Assembly: GCA_963826165.1 (NCBI GenBank)
Contig: CAWGWC010000009.1
Location: forward strand, 248,001 to 312,000
Length of the DNA stretch: 64,000 nucleotides
From: JACVRW01 sp963826165
GTDB taxonomy: Bacteria > Actinomycetota > Thermoleophilia > Solirubrobacterales > Thermoleophilaceae
Direction: 5' to 3'
The translations under genes were made by a program, and so were the position numbers. Under the pieces are notes generated by a model. The model worked only from the letters and a program-made list of their open reading frames with translations, did no database searches and was not told the DNA's origin. Below, piece after piece: positions 45,029-53,886 of this stretch (positions are counted from its first letter, which is position 1; every line of letters starts with the position of its first letter).

Positions 45029-45793
45029 CTACTTGCGGCCGGTCCTGCCCTCGACCTTGTCGCTCGCGCCCTCGGAGTCGATCTGCTCCTTGCGGATCTC
45101 CTCGGAGACCGTCTGCTCTTCGGTGACCGTCTCCTTGCCCAAGCGCACCCGCTCCTTCGGCACCGTGCGCTTCTCGGTCACGACCTCCTCCTCGTGCAGC
45201 GTGACCTCGTGCTCCTCCTCGGAGATCTCGGGACCGTCCTTGGCCTCGCCGACGTTGGCGTCGGTGATCGGCTCGCGCTCGATTGTCACCCGCTCGCGCT
45301 TGACCGGGACCGTCTCTTCCACCTGCTCGGTCACCACGTACTTGCGCAGGCGCGCCCGGCCGGCCTCGCGGCTGGTGATGCCCACGCGCAGCTCTTCCTC
45401 CGACCGCGTCATGGCGTCGTCGGTGGTCGGCCCGCTGGTGTCGCGACCGACGGTCTCGGAGTCGGAGCCCACCCCTGGGTAGGACAGGTCGTAGTGGCTG
45501 TAGAGCGCCGCCTCCTCCTCGTGGGAGAGCTCGCCGTCGGCCTCGGCCGTCGGAGCGTCCTTGACCTGCTGCTTGTCGTAGGGCAGTCGTACGTCGCCGT
45601 TGTCGTCACTGGCTTCGGCGATCGGTACGAAGCTCACCTTCGAGCCGAACATCCCCGTCTTCACGGCCAGCCACTCTGGCCTGCCGGTCTCGGCGTCCAT
45701 GTAGATCTCGTCGATCGATCCGATCTTGTCGCCGTCGCTGTCCACGACGTCGCGGCCGCGCCACTCGGCTACGGCTGCCTCGGTGTGAGTCAT
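45029..45793 (-). CDS. PRC-barrel and DUF2382 (YsnF/AvaK) domain stress protein
   Basis: 254 aa. PRC-barrel at about 10-85 (GRDVVDSDGDKIGSIDEIYMDAETGRPEWLAV), a linker ending DDAMTRSEEELRVG, and a DUF2382 region (about 140-235) with repeated RLRKYVVTEQVEETVPVKRERV and EEVVTEKRTVPKERVRLGKETVTEEQ motifs. Paralogous along its length with 44034-44714. First gene of the minus-strand stress block, with a SigB/SigF-like promoter 130 bp upstream. Confidence 0.92.
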   Translation of the reverse strand: MTHTEAAVAEWRGRDVVDSDGDKIGSIDEIYMDAETGRPEWLAVKTGMFGSKVSFVPIAEASDDNGDVRLPYDKQQVKDAPTAEADGELSHEEEAALYSHYDLSYPGVGSDSETVGRDTSGPTTDDAMTRSEEELRVGITSREAGRARLRKYVVTEQVEETVPVKRERVTIEREPITDANVGEAKDGPEISEEEHEVTLHEEEVVTEKRTVPKERVRLGKETVTEEQTVSEEIRKEQIDSEGASDKVEGRTGRK

Positions 45794-45924
45794 CTCCCCT
45801 GCCTCTCGCTTGACTGCTTGAACGTGAGGAAGTCCGACAACCTGCCGGCTCGGCGAGAACCGGCAAGCGCCCCTTCGGTGCTTTACGAGCCGCCCTCCGA
45901 TTCAGAGATCGCCCGTGTTTTCGT

Positions 45925-45949
45925 ATACCGCCCCGCCCGCCGCGGAAAC
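45925..45949 (-). promoter_or_regulatory. Candidate SigB/SigF-like promoter for the PRC-barrel block
   Basis: Read on the minus strand: GTTT, 15-bp spacer, CGGTAT, close to GTTT-N15-GGGTAT. It lies about 130 bp before the PRC-barrel ATG and just downstream of the MpsC-family gene. Pattern match only. Confidence 0.4.
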
Positions 45950-45957
45950 TCTGGCCG

Positions 45958-46353
45958 CTATGCCCTGTGTGCCAGATCTGGTTCGAGCACGAAGATCTCC
46001 GCCGTCAGATCGGGCTCCTGATGTGAAGCCGACATGAATGCGACGACCCTGCGACCCGCGAGTTCCTCGACCGCGGCGGTCAACCGCTCCGTCAGAACCC
46101 CGTGCAGGATTCTCCTCTGGGCCTGCACAGCCTCGCCGTGGCCCGCTTCGAAGAGCGTACGTTCCGCGCCGGTGAACCCGCCGGCGAGCAGAACCAGCAC
46201 GGTGTTCTCGCCGGCCCAGTGGGCCTTGCAGTGCTCAGGGCCCTTGCCCGTGCACTCCCGAAACAGCGTCACGACCGCGCCGGAGATCGCGACGAGAAGC
46301 TGCCCGCCCGCGAGGGACTGGCTCGGCATTTCATTGTCTGTCGTCGCCGCCAC
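45958..46353 (-). CDS. MpsC family (DUF2294) protein
   Basis: 131 aa. ISGAVVTLFRECTGKGPEHCKAHWAGENTVLVLLAGGFTGAERTLFEAGHGEAV and FMSASHQEPDLTAEIFVLEP are the family blocks. DUF2294 includes MpsC, a subunit of a staphylococcal membrane-potential-generating system, but no MpsA or MpsB is here. In actinobacteria these are usually lone stress-type genes. GTG start at 46353; an ATG eight codons in is an alternative. One of three paralogues in 12 kb. Confidence 0.85.
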   Translation of the reverse strand: MAATTDNEMPSQSLAGGQLLVAISGAVVTLFRECTGKGPEHCKAHWAGENTVLVLLAGGFTGAERTLFEAGHGEAVQAQRRILHGVLTERLTAAVEELAGRRVVAFMSASHQEPDLTAEIFVLEPDLAHRA

Positions 46354-46490
46354 GATCTGCGCCCATCGTCTCCGGCACTGGGACAGCAGACGGCGCCCGT
46401 CGGTTACATGTCACGCGCGGCCGTCGGGCCTGCTTCGCTGCGCGAGCCTGAATCCGCCCGCGCCGGCCAGCGGCTGGGCGACCGGCGACC

Positions 46491-47513
46491 TCAGGCGTTG
46501 CTGAGCTGGCGCTCGGTCGCGTCGATCACGCCGGAGCGCGCCTTGTGCTTGCGCTCATAGTCACGCACCTCCTTGACGCGTTGGTCGTCGCCCTCGGAGA
46601 GCGCGGAGCGCACCTCGTTGACGCTCAGCTCGTCGTATCCGGGCCAGGGCTCATCGCCTTGGAGGGTGTCGATGCGGCTATTGACGGTTGAGCGGTTCTG
46701 GTTCTTGCGCTCGTAGGCGCTCACCTTGGCGAGATCAACCTGTGACAGCTCCGGGAGCTTGCTTAGGACCTCGTCGGCACTGAGCGAATCGTAGTTCGAG
46801 ATCGCCAGGTCCGCTTCGGAGGCCGCCGCCCCCTTGACCGTACCCTCCGCCCGGGTCACGCCAGGCACCTTGCGAGTCTGCCGGGCGGTTCGCCTGGCCT
46901 GCGCCGCGCTCTTTCGAGCCGTGCGCTTTGCCGCCGCGCCTGCAGCGCGGGTGGCGTCGGCGGCGCCTGTGTCCGTGACGTCGTAGGAGCCCTCCCCGTC
47001 GAACTCGGCCCGGGCCACCGCGTCGGTCAGACGAGGGATCTCAGTGAGCAGCCGATCGAGCATCTTCTGTTCGTCGGCCATGATCGAGCTGGCGAGCTTC
47101 TCGGTGTCGCCGTCACCCGCTACGCGAGCCAACCGGGCCAGCGCCGTATACGTCGCGATCTCGAGCGCCTCGGCGGCGCACGAGTCCTTGGCGTTCTTGA
47201 GCACCTTCTCCTCGCCGCCACTTCCGCGGACCATGTCCAGCGGGGTCTTCCCCAGCGCAATCACCTGTCCGAGGACCGTCTGCACGACTCCCAGCCCCAT
47301 CTGGAGCGGGTTGTCACCCTGTCCCAGCGCACGCAACCGCTCCTCGAGACGCTCGGCGTGCTGCCGCGTCTCGTCGAGGTGGGTTTCGAGCCCGCTGCGG
47401 TAGCTGCCGCTGGGCGTCATCGCGATCTGTGCCTGGAGTTGCCGAACAAGGGCCACTTCCGAGGCATGAGCTTCGTTCAGGTACTGCACGATTTTCTGCT
47501 GCTGCTTGGTCAC
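46491..47513 (-). CDS. DUF892 (YciE/YciF-type ferritin-like) protein with repeated C-terminal domain
   Basis: 340 aa, twice the length of YciF. Residues about 1-155 form a ferritin-like four-helix unit (KIVQYLNEAHASEVALVRQLQAQI, THLDETRQHAERLEERL, CAAEALEIATYTALARLA, MADEQKMLDRLLTEIPRL). A basic Ala/Arg/Lys linker (about 175-225) follows. Then come two copies of a ~48-residue unit: YDSLSADEVLSKLPEL..VSAYERKNQNRSTV, and YDELSVNEVRSALSEG..VRDYERKHKARSGV. GTG start after GGAG at 47513; longer open frame not used. Likely stress-linked and possibly DNA- or membrane-associated through the basic linker. Confidence 0.85.
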   Translation of the reverse strand: MTKQQQKIVQYLNEAHASEVALVRQLQAQIAMTPSGSYRSGLETHLDETRQHAERLEERLRALGQGDNPLQMGLGVVQTVLGQVIALGKTPLDMVRGSGGEEKVLKNAKDSCAAEALEIATYTALARLARVAGDGDTEKLASSIMADEQKMLDRLLTEIPRLTDAVARAEFDGEGSYDVTDTGAADATRAAGAAAKRTARKSAAQARRTARQTRKVPGVTRAEGTVKGAAASEADLAISNYDSLSADEVLSKLPELSQVDLAKVSAYERKNQNRSTVNSRIDTLQGDEPWPGYDELSVNEVRSALSEGDDQRVKEVRDYERKHKARSGVIDATERQLSNA

Positions 47514-47711
47514 GGTCAACTCCAATGAAGACGGTTTCGGTCTGATCCCGAGGATGCCAGGCGGACATGGATTCGCGGGGCGCTTTGCGCCGATCGAGGT
47601 CATTCGAGTACCGGTGTCCGGTTCGGGTAAGCGGCCGCGTTGGCCGGCACGGAGCGCGGACCTGGCGCGCCGCGGAGGATTCCGGCCGCGCGGTTCGGGA
47701 ACGAGCATCCG

Positions 47712-48599
47712 GTGTCGGTCTCCCCGACAGGTTTTCCGCCCCCGCCGTCGCCCACCCGGGTGCGCGCGGGGCTCTTGACCCTCGGGGCGTCGCCCGAGAC
47801 TGCGGATGCCGAGCAGCCGATCTTCGTGTTGGGCTGCGGCTGGCGCTCGGGGTCCACGCTCCTGCAGCGGATAATCATGACCGACGACCGGGTGCTCATC
47901 TGGGGCGAGCCGCTGGGCCGCCTGGCGCCGCTGACCCGCCTCTCCGACCTTGTGGCGCACGCGGGCGAGAGCCCCCCGCCGTCCCAGTTCACCGACCTCG
48001 GCCGCCTGGACTCCCCCGATCCCGCGACGGACTGGATCGCCAATCTGTTCCCGGGCGGAGAGGATCTGCGCTGCGGGCTACGCGCCTTGCTCGACCGCTG
48101 GCTCGCGGAGCCCGCTCGAGACCGTGGCTACGCGCGATGGGGTCTCAAGGACGTGCGCCTGGGCAGCGCCGACGCGCTCGTGCTGCGGTGGCTCTATCCC
48201 GGGGCCCACCTGTTGGTCCTGGTCCGCGATCCCTTCGACGCCTGGCGCTCGTTGCGGACGGTCGCGAAGGAATGGGGCACCTACGAGCGCTTTCCCGACC
48301 GGCCGGTGCCGGATGCTGCCGCCTTCGGCCGATTTTGGAATCGATTGGCGATCAGCTGGTCCGACCACAACGGTCCACAGCATGTAATTCGCTTGCGTTA
48401 CGAAGACGTCGTCGCCGGCCAGCTCGGTGACCTCGGCGCGCGGCTTGGGCTCGACCTCGAGCCGGCGCGCGCCCTCGCCGCGCGCGTAGGGGCATCCGCG
48501 GGCGGCGCGCCGCCCGACCAAGAGATCGACGCCATCGAGAGCACCACGCGCGCCGGGCGTAAGGCGTGGGGCTATCCGGGGGTGCCGGTGTGGGCGTGA
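47712..48599 (+). CDS. PAPS-dependent sulfotransferase family protein
   Basis: 295 aa from this GTG; the frame is open back to a TTG at 47640. The 5'-phosphosulfate-binding loop is GCGWRSGSTLLQRII and the 3'-phosphate-binding segment is VLVRDPFDAWRSLR, the two PAPS motifs of sulfotransferases. RWGLKDVRL carries the likely catalytic region. It transfers sulfate to a hydroxyl of a carbohydrate or lipid. The stop overlaps the next glycosyltransferase start as GTGA, linking sulfation to glycan synthesis. Confidence 0.82.
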   Translation: MSVSPTGFPPPPSPTRVRAGLLTLGASPETADAEQPIFVLGCGWRSGSTLLQRIIMTDDRVLIWGEPLGRLAPLTRLSDLVAHAGESPPPSQFTDLGRLDSPDPATDWIANLFPGGEDLRCGLRALLDRWLAEPARDRGYARWGLKDVRLGSADALVLRWLYPGAHLLVLVRDPFDAWRSLRTVAKEWGTYERFPDRPVPDAAAFGRFWNRLAISWSDHNGPQHVIRLRYEDVVAGQLGDLGARLGLDLEPARALAARVGASAGGAPPDQEIDAIESTTRAGRKAWGYPGVPVWA

Positions 48600-49675
48600 G
48601 CATGGTGCGGACGCTCGACATAGGGCTCATCGCGGACTCCCGCAACCCGATTCGCGAGCCCTTCGCCGGTGGCCTCGAGGCGCACACGCACGCGCTGGCG
48701 ACGGGACTGCGGGCCCGTGGCCACCGGGTCACCATTTACGCCTCGGACGCGTCCGATGCGGGCCTGGGCGTGGTGCCGGTCCGGGTCCCGGAACAGCGCC
48801 TCCGGCTCTCTCGCCGGGCTCGCAGCGACACGTCCATGCCCGACGAGAGATTCATGCAGGACCACCACGCCTACCTCGATCTGATGCTGCGGTTGCGCCG
48901 CACTTCGCACGACGTGCTGCACAACAACTCGCTGCATTACCTGCCGGTGGCCATGGCTCCAAGTCTGAGCTTGCCGGTGGTGACGGTGCTGCACACGCCT
49001 CCCACTCCCTGGATCGAGAGCGCGGTGCAGTGCAGTGCGCGATCGGGCAACGAGTTCGTGTCGGTTTCCAAGGCCAACGCGCGGGCTTGGCGCCATTCGC
49101 TGCAGGTGCGCGCGGTCGTGGCCAACGGGGTGGACCTCGGCGTGTGGCGTCCGAGCCGGCCCGCCAACCCGCCGTACGCCGTCTGGACCGGACGCATGGT
49201 GCCCGAGAAGGCTCCCCACTTGGCCATCGAGGCAGCGCATCGAGCAGGCCTGGCGCTGCGTCTCGCCGGGCCCACGCCGGATCCCGTGTACTTCGAGCGT
49301 GAGATCAGAGGCCGGCTGGGCGGGGAAGTCGTTTACCTGGGCCACCTTTCGCGCCGCGAGCTGGTGAAGCTGGTGGGAGGCGCACGGGTCTCTCTTGTCA
49401 CCCCCTGTTGGGACGAGCCGTACGGGCTCGTCGTAGCCGAGTCGCTGGCCTGTGGCACGCCGGTAGCAGGCTTCGCGCGGGGGGCCATCCCGGAGATACT
49501 CGACGAGCATTGCGGCCGCCTCGCCGAGCCCGGCGATGTCGCCGACCTGGCGCGCGCGGCCACGGAAGCCGTGCGGCTGCGACGCGATGACTGCCGGCGT
49601 CGGGCTGAGAGCACCTGCTCCCTGGACGAGATGGTGCGCCGTTACGAGGCCCTGTACTTCGAGCTGGCGGCATGA
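48596..49675 (+). CDS. Glycosyltransferase family 4 (GT-B)
   Basis: 359 aa. N-terminal acceptor domain with GGLEAHTHALATGLRARGHRVTIYA and C-terminal donor domain with WTGRMVPEKAPHLAIEAAHRAG, then EPYGLVVAESLACGTPVAGFARGAIPEI, whose E-x7-E pair binds the nucleotide sugar. GTG start overlapping the sulfotransferase stop. Transfers a sugar to a cytoplasmic acceptor; which one is unknown. Coupled to the next gene by ATGA. Confidence 0.92.
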   Translation: MSMVRTLDIGLIADSRNPIREPFAGGLEAHTHALATGLRARGHRVTIYASDASDAGLGVVPVRVPEQRLRLSRRARSDTSMPDERFMQDHHAYLDLMLRLRRTSHDVLHNNSLHYLPVAMAPSLSLPVVTVLHTPPTPWIESAVQCSARSGNEFVSVSKANARAWRHSLQVRAVVANGVDLGVWRPSRPANPPYAVWTGRMVPEKAPHLAIEAAHRAGLALRLAGPTPDPVYFEREIRGRLGGEVVYLGHLSRRELVKLVGGARVSLVTPCWDEPYGLVVAESLACGTPVAGFARGAIPEILDEHCGRLAEPGDVADLARAATEAVRLRRDDCRRRAESTCSLDEMVRRYEALYFELAA

Positions 49676-50757
49676 CTCCGTCGGTCGGCTGGTATGCCCA
49701 CCACCACGGGCTTGGCCACCTCCTGCGCGCAAGCGCCGTGGCCCCCCACCTGCGCAGCAGGGTGACCGTGCTCACCTCCGCCGCGGACGGCGCTCCGGCC
49801 CAGCGCGAGCTCGAAGCGCTTCGAGCTTCAGGCATCCAAGTCCGCGAACTGCCCCTCGACCTTCCCGCGGCCGGGGAACCGGCGCCTCCGCCTCCTCCAC
49901 CGGGGCTGCACTACGCACCGGTGGGAGCAGCCTCGCTGCGGTCACGGATGGCCGCTCTGACCGGCTACTTCCAACAGGAGGCTCCGGACCTGCTCGTGGT
50001 CGACGTCTCGGTGGAGGTGGCGATGTTCGCCCGCCTGTGCGGCGTCCCGGTGGCCATGGTCCGCCAGCACGGGGACCGCAACGACTTCGCACACCGGCTG
50101 GCCTACGCCTGGGCCGAGGAACTGCTTGCGCCCTATCCGCCGTGGCTCGAGGACGCCTCGGCCAGTCTCGCGGTCCGGCGGGCCAGCCGTTACACGGGCG
50201 GCTTCGCGGTCAGGCCGGCCGGCACCAGCCCTCCCGTACCCGGCCGAGTCGTGGTGTTGAGCGGACGCGGCGACGACGGCTTCGCTCCTGGCGATGTCGA
50301 GTCCGCGGCGGCCGCGTGCCCGGGCACGAGCTGGCTTGTCGCCGGCCCCCGGCAGTGGCGCACCGACGTGCCGGAGCTGATCGGGTCCGCCGAGGTCGTG
50401 GTGTCCCACGCCGGACACAACGCGGTGATGGAGGTGGCGGCCGCGCGACGCCCGTTCGTCTGCATTCCGCGACCGCGACCCTTCGGAGAGCAGAACGGCA
50501 AGGCCGACGCGCTCCGTCGCGCCGGGGCCGCGGTGGTGCGAGACCGCTGGTGCGCTCCCGAGGAGTGGCCCGGCGTGCTCGCGGCCGCGCGGGCCCTTGG
50601 CACGGAGCGGCTCGCATCCGCCGTCGACCCCGGTGCCACGGCTCGCCTCGCCGCTCGAGTCGATTCGCTGGCCGCCCAGCTGCACTCAGGCGGCGTAGGC
50701 GCGCGTCATCTCGTCGGGCGTGGGACGCCGCAGGACCTCGAGCCGCTCCCCGTCTGA
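49672..50757 (+). CDS. MurG-like GT-B glycosyltransferase (UDP-glycosyltransferase type)
   Basis: 361 aa. N-terminal WYAHHHGLGHLLRASAVAPHL resembles the glycine-rich acceptor loop of MurG/GT28. The C-terminal SAEVVVSHAGHNAVMEVAAARRPFVCIPRPRPFGEQ is the donor-binding loop with the H-A-G-x-N and E-Q pair. Not MurG itself: there is no cell-wall cluster and the sequence is diverged. ATG overlaps the GT4 stop. Its 3' end overlaps the convergent GT2 gene by 72 bp. Confidence 0.85.
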   Translation: MTPSVGWYAHHHGLGHLLRASAVAPHLRSRVTVLTSAADGAPAQRELEALRASGIQVRELPLDLPAAGEPAPPPPPPGLHYAPVGAASLRSRMAALTGYFQQEAPDLLVVDVSVEVAMFARLCGVPVAMVRQHGDRNDFAHRLAYAWAEELLAPYPPWLEDASASLAVRRASRYTGGFAVRPAGTSPPVPGRVVVLSGRGDDGFAPGDVESAAAACPGTSWLVAGPRQWRTDVPELIGSAEVVVSHAGHNAVMEVAAARRPFVCIPRPRPFGEQNGKADALRRAGAAVVRDRWCAPEEWPGVLAAARALGTERLASAVDPGATARLAARVDSLAAQLHSGGVGARHLVGRGTPQDLEPLPV

Positions 50758-51525
50758 CTCCCAGGCCACTATCCCGAGCCCCTCGAGTTGAGCCAGCCAG
50801 CCGCCCATGGGCCACTCGCCCCAGCGGCGGCGAAAACGGAGCGCGTTGCGCACCACATCGTCGACATGGTCCAGCGGCGGGCGACACTGTGGATGGTGCT
50901 GATGAAAGCACTCCGCGCCGCCGGCCCACGCCAGCGGCACGCCGGCCGCTCGTGCCGCGAACGCGAAATCTGTGTCCTCGGCCCCGTAGCCGCAGTATCC
51001 GGGATCGAAACCGCCCGCGCGGTTCCACGCCGCACGGTCGACGCCGAAGGACAGCGACCACAGCAGCTCGTAGCGCTCGGTCGGAGAAACACCGGCACTC
51101 GGCTCCGGCCGCGCGGGATGGGGGTCGCTCGCCGCGCGGAGTGCCGCATCGGCGCCGGGGCGTGGAGGGGTCCCCTGCCGGAGATAGCGCACGCCGCCCA
51201 TGACGATTCCGGGGAACTCGCTCAGAGCAGCGTCGTAGCCAGCAACCATGTTCCGTGCGGGGATGCAATCGACGTCCAAGAAGATCAGCCGGTCGGCGCC
51301 GGTCGCCTCCGCCGCGAGGTTGCGGGCACGAGCGAGCGGGAGCTCATCTGCGCTGACCAGCGGAAGCATCTCCACTCGGAAGCGACGTGCGGAAGGGATC
51401 CGGGCGTCCCCGGCCATGTCCGCGATCACGAGCACATCCGGCGCCCGCTTCCCCGCGTCGAGCCCGCCGATGAGGTTTGCAAGCTCGGCGTCGCGCCCGC
51501 TGGTGAGAGTCAGTACCGCGATCAA
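50686..51525 (-). CDS. Glycosyltransferase family 2 (GT-A)
   Basis: 279 aa from a TTG at 51525. GT-A fold: early AVLTLTSGRDAELANLIGGL, metal-binding DxD-type motif in LIFLDVDCIPARNM, and a galactosyltransferase-type late motif WNRAGGFDPGYCGYGAEDTDFAFAARAAG (donor/acceptor loop with ED). The start is uncertain: the open frame runs into the divergent hydrolase gene and no good ribosome-binding site is seen. Part of the sulfotransferase/glycosyltransferase block, on the opposite strand. Confidence 0.85.
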   Translation of the reverse strand: MIAVLTLTSGRDAELANLIGGLDAGKRAPDVLVIADMAGDARIPSARRFRVEMLPLVSADELPLARARNLAAEATGADRLIFLDVDCIPARNMVAGYDAALSEFPGIVMGGVRYLRQGTPPRPGADAALRAASDPHPARPEPSAGVSPTERYELLWSLSFGVDRAAWNRAGGFDPGYCGYGAEDTDFAFAARAAGVPLAWAGGAECFHQHHPQCRPPLDHVDDVVRNALRFRRRWGEWPMGGWLAQLEGLGIVAWESDGERLEVLRRPTPDEMTRAYAA

Positions 51526-51621
51526 CCTCGCAGCGGTACCCGTCGGGGACCGGCGCAACCCTCGTGTGACCGGCGGGGATGACCGATCATCCGACCGAGC
51601 GCCACCGCGCGTACCCTGGCC

Positions 51622-52431
51622 GTGAGCCTCAACTTCGAGCGCAGTGGCAGCGGTGAGCCGCTGATCCTCCTGCACGGCATCGGCGGCGAGCTGTGCGTGT
51701 GGGAGCCGGTGCTCGAGCCGCTGGCCCGTCGCATGGACGTGATCGCCGTCGACCTGCCGGGCTTCGGACGATCGCCCGCGCTCTCCGAGGGTGCGACACC
51801 CACCCCGTTCGCCCTGGCCGATGCGATCGCGGACCTGATGGACGAGCTGGGTATCGACAGCGCGCACGTGGCGGGCAACTCGCTCGGAGGCTGGGTCGCG
51901 TTGGAGCTGGGAAAGACCGATCGGGCGCGTTCAGTCACCGCTCTGTGTCCGGCCGGGCTGTGGGGGGCTCCTCTGCGGCGAGCGGGAGCGCCGGCGCGAG
52001 GGGGCGCCCAGCAGCTGGCGCGGCGCCTGCGGCCCGTGCTCCCGCTGGTCATGCTCAGCCGCCGCGTGCGCAGGCTGGCCCTTGGGCACGTGGTGGCCGA
52101 CCCGGACCGCGTCCCCTATGGGGCTGCCCGGCGCATGGTCGGCTCCTACGCGCGGGCGACCGCCTACGACGCCACGAACGTAGCCATGCGCGAGCACCAC
52201 TTCACCGACCCCGAGCAAATTCGCGTTCCGCTAACGGTCGCCTTCGGCGAGTTCGACCGCCTGATACGTCCCCGGCGGCTGCGGGTCGCCGGCGCCCGCT
52301 CGGTGATCCTCCGCGGCTGCGGTCACATTCCGATGTGGGATGCACCTGAGCTCGTGACGGACTTGATCCTCGACACCACTCAAGGCCGAGCGAGGACCCC
52401 TGAGCCATCGGTGGCGAGCGGGCGGCGGTGA
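51622..52431 (+). CDS. Alpha/beta-fold hydrolase
   Basis: 269 aa. Oxyanion-region HGIGGELCVW, nucleophile Ser in GNSLGGW, acid in FGEFDRLI, and His in RGCGHIPMWD complete the catalytic triad. A cap domain lies between about 120 and 195. Ester, lactone or C-C bond hydrolysis are all possible. GTG start; UvsE follows immediately (2 bp). Confidence 0.9.
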   Translation: MSLNFERSGSGEPLILLHGIGGELCVWEPVLEPLARRMDVIAVDLPGFGRSPALSEGATPTPFALADAIADLMDELGIDSAHVAGNSLGGWVALELGKTDRARSVTALCPAGLWGAPLRRAGAPARGGAQQLARRLRPVLPLVMLSRRVRRLALGHVVADPDRVPYGAARRMVGSYARATAYDATNVAMREHHFTDPEQIRVPLTVAFGEFDRLIRPRRLRVAGARSVILRGCGHIPMWDAPELVTDLILDTTQGRARTPEPSVASGRR

Positions 52432-52432
52432 G

Positions 52433-53383
52433 GTGCGGCTCGGGTTTGCGGTCAAGGTCTTGGGCGGCGGCGGTCTGCCGTCGCACGACAGCCGGCGGTG
52501 GCAGTCGGGGCCCCACCTCCGCAACTCGCTCGCCTACCTCCGAGACATTCTCGACTACCTGGCGGGCCTTGATCTGCGCATGTACAGGATGGCCACCGGC
52601 TTGGCCCCCTACGCCAGCCACCCGGAGCTCCCGCAGTTTCACTCCCAGATAGACGAGTGTGACGATCAGCTCGCGGCCGTGGGCGCGCGGGCGCGCGAGT
52701 TGGGAATCCGGCTGTCGACTCACCCGGGTCAGTACACGGTCCTGAACTCGGAGCGCCCCGAGGTGGTGTCCGCCGCAGTCGCCGAACTGGAGGTGCAGGC
52801 ACGCCTGCTCGACGGGATGGACCAGCCGCGCGAGGCCGTCGTGGTGGTGCACGTCGGCGGCGCTGCGGGGGGAACAGAGGCCGGAGCCGACCGGTTTGCC
52901 GCCGGCTTCGAGCGGCTGTCCGAAGACGCGCGGAGACGGATCGTCCTCGAGAACGACGACCGTCTCTACTCGCTGACCGACGTCCTCGACCTGTCCCGGC
53001 GACTGGGGGTGCCGCTGGTGTGGGATGTGCTGCATCACCATTGCCACAATCCGGAGAAGGTGCCCGCGCGGGAAGCGCTCGCGCTCGCACTCGCCACCTG
53101 GCCGACCGGGGTGCTGCCGAAGATCCATTACTCGTCGCCGAAACTCGACGTGACCGAGCGACGAAAGAAGAGCGGTCGCCGGGTCGAGCGTCGCCTCGTC
53201 CTTCCGGACCGTCGAGCACACGCCGACACGGTGGATGCGATGGCCTTCGCCGACTTCCTTCGCCACGATGCGGCCGGCCTGGACTTCGACGTGATGATCG
53301 AAGCCAAGGCCAAGGACCTTGCCGTCCTGCGGCTGAGGGAGCAGATCACCTCGTGCGGGATTCCTCATCGGCAGCTCGGGTAG
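52433..53383 (+). CDS. uvsE: UV damage endonuclease UvsE/UvdE
   Basis: 316 aa TIM-barrel endonuclease. Opening RLGFAVKVLGGGGLPSHDSRRW and metal-site segments RLSTHPGQYTVLNS, VLENDDR, WDVLHHHCHN, LPKIHYSS and MIEAKAKD match UvsE throughout. It nicks DNA 5' to cyclobutane dimers and 6-4 photoproducts, giving an excision route independent of UvrABC. GTG start 2 bp after the hydrolase stop. Confidence 0.95.
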   Translation: MRLGFAVKVLGGGGLPSHDSRRWQSGPHLRNSLAYLRDILDYLAGLDLRMYRMATGLAPYASHPELPQFHSQIDECDDQLAAVGARARELGIRLSTHPGQYTVLNSERPEVVSAAVAELEVQARLLDGMDQPREAVVVVHVGGAAGGTEAGADRFAAGFERLSEDARRRIVLENDDRLYSLTDVLDLSRRLGVPLVWDVLHHHCHNPEKVPAREALALALATWPTGVLPKIHYSSPKLDVTERRKKSGRRVERRLVLPDRRAHADTVDAMAFADFLRHDAAGLDFDVMIEAKAKDLAVLRLREQITSCGIPHRQLG

Positions 53384-53393
53384 CGGACTCCGG

Positions 53394-53876
53394 ATGGGAT
53401 CGCGCTTCACGGTGGCGGGGCTGCTTCTGGGCATCGGGCTCGGCGGCTTCGTCGACGGCATCGTTCTTCACCAGATCCTCCAGTGGCACCACATGCTCAC
53501 GAGCGAGGGCTGTTGCTCCGCCACGAGCGTGGCCGGATTGGAAGACAACACGCTCGCCGACGGGCTGTTCCACGCCGCTACGTGGGTATGCGTCGCCGCC
53601 GGCCTGTACCTGCTGTGGCGCGAGACGTCGCCGGGTAGGTCCTGGTCGGGACGCGTCTTGACCGGGCTGCTGCTGGTGGGATGGGGCGCCTTCAACCTCG
53701 TGGAGGGCGTGATCGACCACCACCTGCTGGGTGTCCACCACGTGCGCACCGGGGACGACGAGACGCTGTACGACCTTGCCTTTCTCGCCTTTGGCGCCCT
53801 GCTGGTGGTCGCCGGCCTGATTTTGGCCCGGCGGCCGAGCGCTCGGCCAAGTGCGGGGCGCCGCTCCCCCGCGTGA
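53394..53876 (+). CDS. DUF2243 integral membrane protein
   Basis: 160 aa with four membrane segments. GGFVDGIVLHQILQWHHMLT and NLVEGVIDHHLLGVHHVR, each with clustered His, are the DUF2243 hallmarks and could bind metal or haem. It starts 11 bp after uvsE, on the same strand, and converges on the secreted Cys protein. Function unknown. Confidence 0.88.
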   Translation: MGSRFTVAGLLLGIGLGGFVDGIVLHQILQWHHMLTSEGCCSATSVAGLEDNTLADGLFHAATWVCVAAGLYLLWRETSPGRSWSGRVLTGLLLVGWGAFNLVEGVIDHHLLGVHHVRTGDDETLYDLAFLAFGALLVVAGLILARRPSARPSAGRRSPA

Positions 53877-53886
53877 GTCGCGCCGG

